Below are positions 1 to 6,058 of a DNA stretch of 8,513 nucleotides, in pieces (positions within the stretch are counted from its first letter, which is position 1; every line of letters begins with the position of its first letter). The DNA is from an uncultured Bacilli bacterium. Its GTDB lineage: Bacteria > Bacillota_I > Bacilli_A > RF39 > UBA660. The stretch covers positions 1-8,513 of the forward strand of contig CAKOHK010000018.1 in assembly GCA_934085595.1 (NCBI GenBank), in the 5' to 3' direction. The notes below the pieces were generated by a model. The model had not been told where the DNA came from and did no database searches. It worked only from the letters and a program-made list of their open reading frames with translations. The position numbers and the translations under genes are program-made.

Positions 1-45
1 TCTTTCGATTAATTAAACGCCCGGTATTTTTTCGCAAACGCACCC

Positions 46-588
46 CTACACCCGTACATAGATACATACATAGATAACCAAAATACCCCAATGTAGTTTT
101 GTAACAATAGAAGTATATATGAATAGACTTATAACACTAGTCACGAAAGTTATCGTAGAATTCTGTATACCTAAAACGCACGGAGTGTTCCTATCCATAA
201 CCGCTCGCGCTATTGACAGTTTCTTTTGATATTCAGACTCAAGTGTGATCTCATATCGAACACTCATTCGTATATGATTAATTTGTTGAAAAATCCGATC
301 CCGAAGCACTCTACTTTTTTTAGAAAAAAAATAATTTACAATATATACTATACTCTTCACCGTCAGTAGACTAATAGTCCATATAATAATTGTTTTCAGG
401 AACGAAACCATATCCATCTTAAGTGTTATAGAAGATACTACATATTTGGCAAAACAATTTTGTAGTAGAGGTAAGCTTAATGATGCAATCGAGATAATGA
501 TAATCATCGGAAGAAATATCACTCCGCATTTTTTGCAAACATTATATGAATAAATCAAAACATTAACATACTTCCTGAACTTATTCAT
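46..588 (-). CDS. ABC transporter membrane domain, N-terminal part, interrupted by an apparent frameshift
   Basis: This 180-codon reading frame looks like the N-terminal transmembrane half of an ABC exporter, probably the one that secretes the modified peptide. Hydrophobic segments lie at about residues 24-43, 63-87 and 143-177, with a charged loop between (a KKLSIARAV-type stretch near 122-130), as in type-1 exporter domains. The usual product is near 580 residues, with an ATP-binding domain that is absent here. The frame stops at 46-48 inside a predicted helix, just after a run of TATG/TATC units (53-76). In the -1 frame the sequence stays open to the window edge and reads basic residues resembling the cytoplasmic helix that follows (VRLRKNTGRLINRK), so the gene probably continued. 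It starts at 588 with an AGGGGA ribosome site and overlaps the end of the protease gene by 8 bases, suggesting coupled translation. Family fairly likely; substrate inferred from context only. Confidence 0.6.
   Translation of the reverse strand: MNKFRKYVNVLIYSYNVCKKCGVIFLPMIIIISIASLSLPLLQNCFAKYVVSSITLKMDMVSFLKTIIIWTISLLTVKSIVYIVNYFFSKKSRVLRDRIFQQINHIRMSVRYEITLESEYQKKLSIARAVMDRNTPCVLGIQNSTITFVTSVISLFIYTSIVTKLHWGILVIYVCIYVRV
53..76 (-). repeat. Tetranucleotide quasi-repeat at the ABC gene break
   Basis: On the minus strand the bases read TATC TATG TATG TATC TATG TACG, six imperfect 4-base units inside the ABC transporter gene. The frame ends 8 bases further on. Gain of one 4-base unit would move translation into the frame that stays open to the window edge, so the repeat is the natural place for a slippage event. 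Confidence 0.5.
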
Positions 589-1036
589 CAGATCCCCTAT
601 ATTTTTTATACTGTAATTGCAATCTGTTTCTATATTTGGTTAGCGTTAAAACAAGTTTACATATAATCTTGTTTTTCATTAGCCTTCTAGGCGAGGTGAC
701 ATTTTTTCCCAAGAAGCATCTTAAAAGGTTCAATCTTGTAATTTTACGATTAAGTTTCGGAAAATCTAAATCAATATTTTTTGTAATATTGGCAACAACT
801 TTTGCGACAACCTGTGTCTTTTTTACTCTTCTAAGGCGGTAATTATTATCCCCTGCCTCCCAAATGTACCAAAGTCCAATAAACAGAGCTCTATGTATTA
901 TATTATTACCACTAAAATTATAGACAAAAATATCGCCAAATTTTATTTTTCCCTGTTGTTCGAGCAATACAATATCGCCGTTCATCAAAAGACAATTCAT
1001 GCTATTTCCATCAATCGCCATCATGGATATTTTCAT
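581..1036 (-). CDS. S26-type (SipW/ER-like) signal peptidase homologue, candidate leader protease
   Basis: A 151-aa protein with the signature of small S24/S26 serine peptidases. The GNSM box at residues 10-13 supplies a candidate nucleophile Ser12; GDIVLL (20-25) and GDIFVY (34-39) match the following conserved blocks; IIHRA (46-50) gives His48 at the position of the general base, His as in SipW/ER-type enzymes rather than Lys; GDNN (62-65) is the last conserved box. There is no N-terminal membrane anchor, and the C-terminal third is strongly basic. The start at 1036 is preceded by GAGGG about 9 bases upstream; the gene follows the second radical SAM gene by 26 bases and overlaps the ABC gene. 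In this setting it probably removes the leader from the RiPP precursor, which carries an Ala-Leu-Ala motif. Protease family fairly sure; substrate is inference. Confidence 0.75.
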   Translation of the reverse strand: MKISMMAIDGNSMNCLLMNGDIVLLEQQGKIKFGDIFVYNFSGNNIIHRALFIGLWYIWEAGDNNYRLRRVKKTQVVAKVVANITKNIDLDFPKLNRKITRLNLLRCFLGKNVTSPRRLMKNKIICKLVLTLTKYRNRLQLQYKKYRGSDE

Positions 1037-1062
1037 TCCTCTTTTCCCTCAATATTTGCTTT

Positions 1063-2052
1063 TTATCTTTTTGAACTGCATTTATATATTGCGCTAGTAT
1101 ATTTGCAAAGTCCCGGTGATGGTTTATGGGCATTTCCAGTAGTAGAATAATTTATACCAGGGCATACCGGGCATAGGTCAAATCTCTCGCATTTTGAGCA
1201 CTCAAAATCCATATAACTAGACTGACGAATCCTTACCAATTCTTTGCTATTATTCCATATCTCTATCAAAGGGCTTTCAAATATTGATCCAACCTTTACC
1301 CTCCAATTGGCGCATGGATAAACATTACCGTTAGCCGCAATACATATAGTATGAGCCCCAGCGGAGCAAAAATCTGATGCCGAACGTCTTTTTACCGCAT
1401 TTCCAGCATGCGAAGAATGAACTTTTGTATCTTTCATCAACAATTCTATCATTTTATCCTCTGATAGAGCTTCTGCTAACTGACAACCACTTTCTTTCCC
1501 GTAAATAACAAACGCAATATTAAACGGCACTTCATTTTCACGACACCATTCTTGAAGATCCAACAAATCGAAATAGAGACTATTTATTCCAACAGATAAA
1601 ACGGTAATATTAATACCAATTTTTCTCGTATATAATATTTTTTCTTTTAATTCGAAAACATCTTGATTTCTCCCAGTAAATCGCAAATACGAGTCACCAT
1701 CTCTACCGTATATACTAATATTTAAATTATCTAATCCAATATCTTTTAGTAGCCTTATATCTTCATAGGTGCAAAGCGTAAGGTTCGTAATTACTGTTAC
1801 TTCAAAATCCATCTTCTTTGCAATTTTCACAATTTCAAAAAGTATATCCTTATGTAGAAAGACCTCTCCCCCGGTAATTACTATTTTAAAACATCCCATT
1901 TTACTCAGTTGATTAATAACATCTACACACACTTGTAAGCCAAGGACATTACGCTTTGACTTATCCAAATAACAATGGATACACCTCAAATTGCAAATGT
2001 TACTGATTTCTAACACAGCGGATCTTGGGAAAAAACTCTTATTGTACTTCAT
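1063..2052 (-). CDS. Radical SAM/SPASM peptide-maturation enzyme (second in cluster)
   Basis: A 329-aa radical SAM protein with a C-terminal SPASM domain. The SAM-binding iron-sulfur cluster motif CxxxCxxC is C20-C24-C27 (CNLRCIHC), followed by the TGGE SAM-contact motif at 60-63. The SPASM region shows C229, then a glycine (G242) and C247, then the CX2CX5CX2C block C285-C288-C294-C297, and a final C316, enough ligands for two auxiliary 4Fe-4S clusters. SPASM enzymes of this size typically install thioether, carbon-carbon or epimerised centres in peptides. The ATG at 2052 has AAGGAAG about 8 bases upstream and lies 13 bases after the kinase stop. It differs clearly from the first SPASM enzyme, for example TGGEVFLHKD instead of TGGEPLLHP. 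Family is certain from motifs; the reaction cannot be read from the sequence. Confidence 0.93.
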   Translation of the reverse strand: MKYNKSFFPRSAVLEISNICNLRCIHCYLDKSKRNVLGLQVCVDVINQLSKMGCFKIVITGGEVFLHKDILFEIVKIAKKMDFEVTVITNLTLCTYEDIRLLKDIGLDNLNISIYGRDGDSYLRFTGRNQDVFELKEKILYTRKIGINITVLSVGINSLYFDLLDLQEWCRENEVPFNIAFVIYGKESGCQLAEALSEDKMIELLMKDTKVHSSHAGNAVKRRSASDFCSAGAHTICIAANGNVYPCANWRVKVGSIFESPLIEIWNNSKELVRIRQSSYMDFECSKCERFDLCPVCPGINYSTTGNAHKPSPGLCKYTSAIYKCSSKR

Positions 2053-2065
2053 TATAATTACTTCC

Positions 2066-2992
2066 TTAAATTGCCTTACATCCTATCATTTCTTTAATCA
2101 TCAAATTGATTTCCTCAATCTGTGCGTCACAATAGTGGTTTTTGAATATATACACAGGTATTTTATCCATCTCTATTATTGAATCTAAAAGCAACGGTAG
2201 CTCTTCTTCACAGTAGAATAACGAATTTAACCCATAAACCAATCCTCGCTTGTTTTTGACGAGACTTTTTTTTAATCCTTCTTCATTACAAATTAGAAAC
2301 ATGCTCTCTATTTTAGCATGAGAAATACCGTATTGATTTGTAATATATTTACTGAAAGGAACATACGATTTCCCTTTTTTATTTATGTTAGAATACCCTT
2401 CTTCGAAAAAGCTACGTACATCATGAGAAATGTGAATCGGTTTGGGATATGAATATACCTGCCCATTTCTTACAAATACTCTGTCATCCCCTAAATAATG
2501 ATAGCCTTTGCTTGCCAATTTTAGTGATAATGTTGTCTTTCCGCTCATAGACTCACCAATAAAAACAATCGCTTTTCCGTTTAATGAGATTGAACTCGCA
2601 TGATATGCGCAAAAGCCTCGTTCTATCAACAATCTAGTTAACACTTCCGTTAAAAGAAAATAAATAATATTGTAGTTTGTTTTTCCAGAAGAACCAACCA
2701 AATCATTCAACGAAATATATAGATCTGCTATCATTTCTTTTTTTTGATATACTGCTTCTGAATCACATATCAAACATTTAAATCGGTCGTTATTTAAATA
2801 GCGAACAAGCCTGTTATCACCGTCACTTCTTGTTCTCTTTTCATCTATATTAAGACAAATAGTACAATCTATTTTATCGTCACGACATTTAATAAAGCCA
2901 TCACAAAAAAGCAAAACCGCATCATTGAGTACAATATCATACATTAATTGCACCCTGATATGCTCGCAAACCACAATGCATATCTTATTCAA
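2066..2992 (-). CDS. HPr-kinase-like P-loop protein, candidate RiPP kinase
   Basis: A 308-aa protein whose C-terminal half resembles the catalytic domain of HPr(Ser) kinase/phosphorylase. The Walker A loop GESMSGKT lies at residues 146-153, preceded by a conserved-looking AYHASSI (129-135), and YLGDDRVFV (166-174) gives the paired acidic residues (D169, D170) expected near the metal site. The N-terminal 120 residues match nothing I recognise and may bind substrate. Relatives of this fold in lasso-peptide loci (for example PadeK of paeninodin) phosphorylate a serine on the peptide; the core of the precursor encoded just upstream has six serines and one threonine. The start is a TTG at 2992, supported by AGAGGT about 8 bases upstream. 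A hairpin separates it from the precursor gene. Fold confident; peptide kinase role inferred. Confidence 0.82.
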   Translation of the reverse strand: MNKICIVVCEHIRVQLMYDIVLNDAVLLFCDGFIKCRDDKIDCTICLNIDEKRTRSDGDNRLVRYLNNDRFKCLICDSEAVYQKKEMIADLYISLNDLVGSSGKTNYNIIYFLLTEVLTRLLIERGFCAYHASSISLNGKAIVFIGESMSGKTTLSLKLASKGYHYLGDDRVFVRNGQVYSYPKPIHISHDVRSFFEEGYSNINKKGKSYVPFSKYITNQYGISHAKIESMFLICNEEGLKKSLVKNKRGLVYGLNSLFYCEEELPLLLDSIIEMDKIPVYIFKNHYCDAQIEEINLMIKEMIGCKAI

Positions 2993-3030
2993 CTCAACTA
3001 CCTCTTTATCATAACATTATTTTTAAATTA

Positions 3031-3067
3031 CCAGATACATACCTGCACAAAGCAGGCATGTATCTGG
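3031..3067 (-). terminator. Strong intra-operon hairpin after the precursor gene (leaky terminator or mRNA stabiliser)
   Basis: Arms at 3031-3046 and 3052-3067 form a 16-bp stem with a single G-U wobble on the minus-strand RNA and a 5-base loop. It starts 9 bases after the precursor stop codon and ends 38 bases before the kinase start. On the minus strand it is followed by TAATTTAAAAATA rather than a continuous T run, so it should stop only part of the transcripts, or protect the 3' end of a short precursor mRNA. Such hairpins are common after RiPP precursor genes. Confidence 0.8.
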
Positions 3068-3076
3068 TTTTGCTAT

Positions 3077-3202
3077 TCATCGAGTTGCACATCCTGATCC
3101 ATCCGATTTCATACATTCAGAATTAGACCAGCTACTTGCCAAAGCCTTAGCAACCGGTTTTGAAATGCACTCAACTTCCAGCTTAACATACTGTTTCTTC
3201 AT
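3077..3202 (-). CDS. RiPP precursor peptide, 41 aa
   Basis: A small gene between the first radical SAM gene and the kinase. Its ribosome site is nearly perfect (AAGGAGGT at 3210-3217, 7 bases before the ATG), the strongest in the window, as expected for an abundant precursor. The product starts MKKQYVKLEVECISK, a charged leader of the style seen in other Firmicute RiPPs recognised by PqqD-like domains. Then comes PVAKALA, with a signal-peptidase-like Ala-Leu-Ala at 20-22, and a polar 19-residue tail SSWSNSECMKSDGSGCATR (23-41). The tail holds Cys30 and Cys38, one Trp (W25) in a W-S-N motif, one Lys, six Ser and one Thr, all possible modification sites; a third Cys (C12) is in the leader. A weak promoter (TTGTTA, 17-base gap, CATATT) may lie just upstream. 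The role follows from size, position and context; I do not recognise the family. Confidence 0.88.
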   Translation of the reverse strand: MKKQYVKLEVECISKPVAKALASSWSNSECMKSDGSGCATR

Positions 3203-3209
3203 ATTAACT

Positions 3210-3217
3210 ACCTCCTT
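3210..3217 (-). promoter_or_regulatory. Consensus ribosome binding site of the precursor gene
   Basis: The minus strand reads AAGGAGGT, a full complement of the 16S rRNA tail, 7 bases from the ATG at 3202. It is much stronger than the sites of the neighbouring enzyme genes, two of which start at TTG, and supports high peptide-to-enzyme output from one operon. Confidence 0.85.
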
Positions 3218-3254
3218 CCTCTCAAAATATGTAAAGAGAATTATCTCTTAACAA

Positions 3255-4196
3255 CTATATCAAGCACTTTCCGTAATCACCAATACGACAGCTGAAATCA
3301 CATGGAATAGTAATATCTCCATTTACGTTGTAATTTTCTCCTATACAGGGTGTGCAGGTATATTTCAAATCACATGTTTGACATTTTTTAAAATCAGCAT
3401 TCACAGTCTTTTTTATAATATTAATACTATCCGATTCATTCCATATATCAACAAGCCTTTGTTTAAGTAAATTGCCTAGCTGCATCCTAAAGAAAACACA
3501 CGGATACACATTTAAATCAACATCTACCCATAATGAATCGCTCCCCGCAACACACTTAAAATTCGTAGACAATGTATTCGCACTATCTTTTGATGCAAAC
3601 ACTCTTTTTAGTAACTTAACATCATCCAATCCGATTTGATGTGTTTCCATACTTAATCCATGCAAAATGTAATTTAATCTATATCGCAAATTTGTTTTCT
3701 CAGCCAATGCAACCATATTCGCTATATCGGCAATGTTTTCCTTCATAATTGTCATATTTAATGTAATGCAAGAGTTCCTAGCAATAATATATTTTAAATT
3801 ATCAAACATTACATCAAATGACCCATCAATTCTTGTTATACTATCGTGTATGTCTCTATTGCTTCCATATATACTAATGCCAATTTTATCACACAATAAA
3901 ATATCATCTAACCATTCTCCATGTTCGACATTGAGTGATGTAAGAAGATTAGCAGCCATTCCTTTGTTTTTGATATATTTAATTATTTCAGTTATATTTG
4001 GATGTAATAAAGGTTCACCGCCGGTTAAAGTTATTTGCATTGCACCAGCAGCAGCCGCTTGATTAACTACTCGTATAATATTTTCAACTTCAACTTTTTT
4101 AGGCACAAAATGTTCTAAATAACAGTGAATACACGAAGAATTACAATAGTTAAGTAGTTCTATCGTTACATTGTGTAAAATATTGAGCTCCCTCAA
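3255..4196 (-). CDS. Radical SAM/SPASM peptide-maturation enzyme (first in cluster)
   Basis: A 313-aa radical SAM protein. The CxxxCxxC motif is C18-C22-C25 (CNSSCIHC), and TGGEPLLHP follows from residue 58. The C-terminal SPASM domain carries C215, C233, the CX2CX5CX2C block C272-C275-C281-C284, and C299 with further cysteines at 303 and 311. It probably modifies the adjacent precursor, whose gene begins 52 bases downstream, with the PqqD-like protein encoded just upstream acting as leader-binding partner. The start appears to be TTG at 4196, overlapping the PqqD-like stop codon (TTGA) with GAGGTGAT about 8 bases upstream; no ATG lies in frame before the iron-sulfur motif, so the TTG is needed. 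Enzyme class certain; whether it makes thioether, aryl or other crosslinks is unknown. Confidence 0.94.
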   Translation of the reverse strand: MRELNILHNVTIELLNYCNSSCIHCYLEHFVPKKVEVENIIRVVNQAAAAGAMQITLTGGEPLLHPNITEIIKYIKNKGMAANLLTSLNVEHGEWLDDILLCDKIGISIYGSNRDIHDSITRIDGSFDVMFDNLKYIIARNSCITLNMTIMKENIADIANMVALAEKTNLRYRLNYILHGLSMETHQIGLDDVKLLKRVFASKDSANTLSTNFKCVAGSDSLWVDVDLNVYPCVFFRMQLGNLLKQRLVDIWNESDSINIIKKTVNADFKKCQTCDLKYTCTPCIGENYNVNGDITIPCDFSCRIGDYGKCLI

Positions 4197-4474
4197 AATC
4201 CGATCACCTCGAAAAGCTTATTTTCAATCATTTTAGAAACAAATGAGTCTGCATCTTGTTTTATGACGCTAAATTCAGCGTCATAATGCTCAGAAAGAAG
4301 ATTTATTATCCCAGAATAAGTAATACTATTATCATTATTTATCATCTCTTTCCAAACAATTTTTGCGGACTCGCTCAAAGCATAAAGCACATCCGTCTCA
4401 GGTAATAATATCACGCCTTCATTTTCAACGTCTCTAAAAATGAACTTCGGAACAATCCTATACTTAATATCCAT
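4193..4474 (-). CDS. PqqD-like leader-binding protein (RiPP recognition element)
   Basis: A 93-aa protein matching PqqD-like stand-alone RiPP recognition elements: an N-terminal beta region (KYRIVPKFIFRDVENEG), the central LPETDVLYALSESAKIVWK block in which the line leading to a Ser-Ala-x-x-x-Trp helix is typical, a second helix IINLLSEHYD, and the C-terminal helix ending in a hydrophobic segment near residues 78-92. Such proteins bind the precursor leader and present the core to the modifying enzymes, commonly radical SAM/SPASM partners. I chose the ATG at 4474 because GGAGG sits 5 bases upstream; an in-frame TTG at 4486 has only a badly spaced site. The gene overlaps the first radical SAM gene by 4 bases, so the two products are probably made in similar amounts. 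No metal or catalytic residues are expected. Confidence 0.88.
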   Translation of the reverse strand: MDIKYRIVPKFIFRDVENEGVILLPETDVLYALSESAKIVWKEMINNDNSITYSGIINLLSEHYDAEFSVIKQDADSFVSKMIENKLFEVIGF

Positions 4475-4538
4475 TTCTTCCTCCAATTCTCCTATATATT
4501 ATGTTTTTTGTTTGTTATCGGGCACATTCATTTAATGT

Positions 4539-4916
4539 TCACAAAATCAATTCCACAAAATTTCCATTGTACAAACACGCAAACACCACCTTACGGTTAT
4601 TAAGCGCAGGAGCCACAATAGGTGTTGTGAATATTTTTCCAACTTTCATTTCGTTAAAATTTTTAACTATATTCTCTCCTACTTCTGCCTCATAACATAT
4701 ATGATGGTAGCCACTCTTGAAGTTGATTATCGTAGAGTATTGGTTTATTGGTTCTATTAATTCAATATCAGGAGAATCATCCCGTCGAACAATAACTACT
4801 TTGTTCATCTGATTTTCATCGTCAATATCACAAACAATTCTACAACCCATTCGTTGATACAACTGCACTTCTCTATCCACACTTTTTACAATGATTCCTA
4901 TATGATTTACTTTCAT
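4539..4916 (-). CDS. VOC superfamily (glyoxalase/epimerase-fold) protein
   Basis: A 125-aa single-domain VOC protein of the size and layout of methylmalonyl-CoA epimerase-type members. The first strand VNHIGIIV carries His5; the second repeat begins with YHHICYE (His71/His72); IELIEP gives Glu52 and the last strand NFVELIL gives Glu122. These lie at the places of the usual His/Glu metal ligands, so it probably binds a divalent metal. The family includes epimerases, isomerases, dioxygenases and resistance proteins, so the reaction is open. It could act on the peptide, on a small building block used by the nucleotidyltransferase, or give self-protection. The ATG at 4916 has TAAGGA about 9 bases upstream and lies 25 bases after the nucleotidyltransferase. 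A 64-base gap before the PqqD-like gene shows no convincing terminator or promoter. Confidence 0.85.
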   Translation of the reverse strand: MKVNHIGIIVKSVDREVQLYQRMGCRIVCDIDDENQMNKVVIVRRDDSPDIELIEPINQYSTIINFKSGYHHICYEAEVGENIVKNFNEMKVGKIFTTPIVAPALNNRKVVFACLYNGNFVELIL

Positions 4917-4941
4917 TAATACAAATCCTTAAACATTATTT

Positions 4942-5841
4942 TTATTGAAATATATCTCTATTCATAATTATCTTGTCACGATCAGAATCTAATAGTTGTG
5001 ATTGCACATGAATAGGCAATTCTTTGTTGTCCAAGCGTCTATCGAATGAAAGTAACCAATTTTTTCGTTCTCCTTCAGACAAGCCAAAACTATCCATAAT
5101 AGATTCATTCCTATACATTTCAATTCGATCAATATATTCCACAAGTTTTCGATTATGAAATACTAAATTGGTATAATACAACATATAATACATATAGGCA
5201 CCAATAGAATACTGTTCACATAACTCCGAAACACATTCACAAGTCAATACCCTACTGTTATTCAAAAGCAATCCAATCACCTCAGAAAACATATCAGTTT
5301 CAATAGTGTTATGCTGGCTCAGGTGGAAAAGTGAATTCATCTCTTTATAGTGATGCAAAATAAGTTGAACAAACGCCTTTTCAATGGGCAATGTCTTCAC
5401 AGTTACACCATAAACTTCCATACTTACAGTATCATTCAAAAAATCATCCATGGGGAAACGTTGTCCTTCATACTCTCCCCAAAAAATATCATAGTTAACA
5501 TCTACATTTAAATAAAAACCGTACTTTTCCTTGTAATACGTGGGAATCTGATGAGAGTATGACATACACAATATTCTATTACGCCTGGAATTCATTTTTT
5601 CTACAGGACCTCTTTGATTAAATCCAAGATGTCTAAGATGTTCCTCTATCAATCTTACATTATTTTTTTCAATTATAATATCAATATCACTTGATCTGCG
5701 TTTATCCGGAACCCCATATATTTGCTGCGACAACACCTCTCCTTTGACAACTGCATATCGAGTAGTCTGCAAAAGCTCAAATACTCTTGCCATTTCATTG
5801 TATAATACTTCTCGTTCTATTTTATATAAACTTGATATCAT
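4942..5841 (-). CDS. Nucleotidyltransferase family protein (NTP_transf_5-like), intact copy
   Basis: A 299-aa protein resembling the uncharacterised nucleotidyltransferase family often found in peptide clusters (NTP_transf_5, PF14907-like). VVKGEVLSQQIYG (31-43) matches the glycine/serine nucleotide-binding turn, followed by RRSSDIDIII with the metal-binding pair D52 and D54; a third acidic candidate is D114 or D118 in LNVDVNYDIFWG. The C-terminal half is probably helical and may bind substrate. Members occur in lasso-peptide loci beside an HPr-like kinase, as here, but their substrate is generally not established. It is the first intact gene of the cluster; the ATG at 5841 follows GGGGAAG. 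A broken paralogue lies immediately upstream, strongly similar in the catalytic half, which indicates tandem duplication. Fold fairly certain; role in peptide tailoring inferred. Confidence 0.84.
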   Translation of the reverse strand: MISSLYKIEREVLYNEMARVFELLQTTRYAVVKGEVLSQQIYGVPDKRRSSDIDIIIEKNNVRLIEEHLRHLGFNQRGPVEKMNSRRNRILCMSYSHQIPTYYKEKYGFYLNVDVNYDIFWGEYEGQRFPMDDFLNDTVSMEVYGVTVKTLPIEKAFVQLILHHYKEMNSLFHLSQHNTIETDMFSEVIGLLLNNSRVLTCECVSELCEQYSIGAYMYYMLYYTNLVFHNRKLVEYIDRIEMYRNESIMDSFGLSEGERKNWLLSFDRRLDNKELPIHVQSQLLDSDRDKIIMNRDIFQ

Positions 5842-6058
5842 GTCTTCTTCCCCATTATTTAATTGTATCGCAACACAATTCGCTTTTTGAAGAAATCGGT
5901 AGTATAAAGACTATTACAATCAGTTGAACTTTTGGAACATGCTATAATCTCTCTTATGTATGTGCTATTTCATTGTTAATCAAAAATTGATTTATTATCA
6001 TTTATTTTTTCAAATCCGAGAGTGTTAGATCTTTATTAATATTGTTAAAGATATCTTC
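5842..6058 (-). promoter_or_regulatory. Upstream region of the RiPP operon with weak promoter candidates
   Basis: These 217 bases contain no gene. On the minus strand I see a possible promoter TTCAAA, 18-base gap, TACAAT (-10 at 5862-5867), and alternatives TTCAAC/16/TATACT and TTGATT/17/TACATA further up. An inverted repeat (AATTGT, 8 bases, ACAATT; 5861-5880) overlaps the first -10 and could be an operator. Immediately after the broken nucleotidyltransferase stop, 18 further in-frame codons run to a TAA at 6002-6004 and may be its old tail. None of the promoters is strong. Confidence 0.35.

Noticed and set aside
893..1150. 85-codon plus-strand reading frame
   Set aside because: Shadow of the protease and second radical SAM genes with no start signals.
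3077..3202. Lasso-peptide precursor
   Set aside because: The leader start (MKKQY) is lasso-like, but there is no suitable ring acceptor spacing after a conserved Thr, and no cyclase or lasso protease is encoded in the window.
3733..4062. 109-codon plus-strand reading frame
   Set aside because: Lies wholly inside the radical SAM gene on the other strand, has no ribosome site or family features, and the opposite frame has clear catalytic motifs.
4499..4531. 10-codon minus-strand frame between the VOC and PqqD-like genes as a second precursor
   Set aside because: Only about ten residues, no ribosome site, no Cys or aromatic residues, no resemblance to the real precursor.
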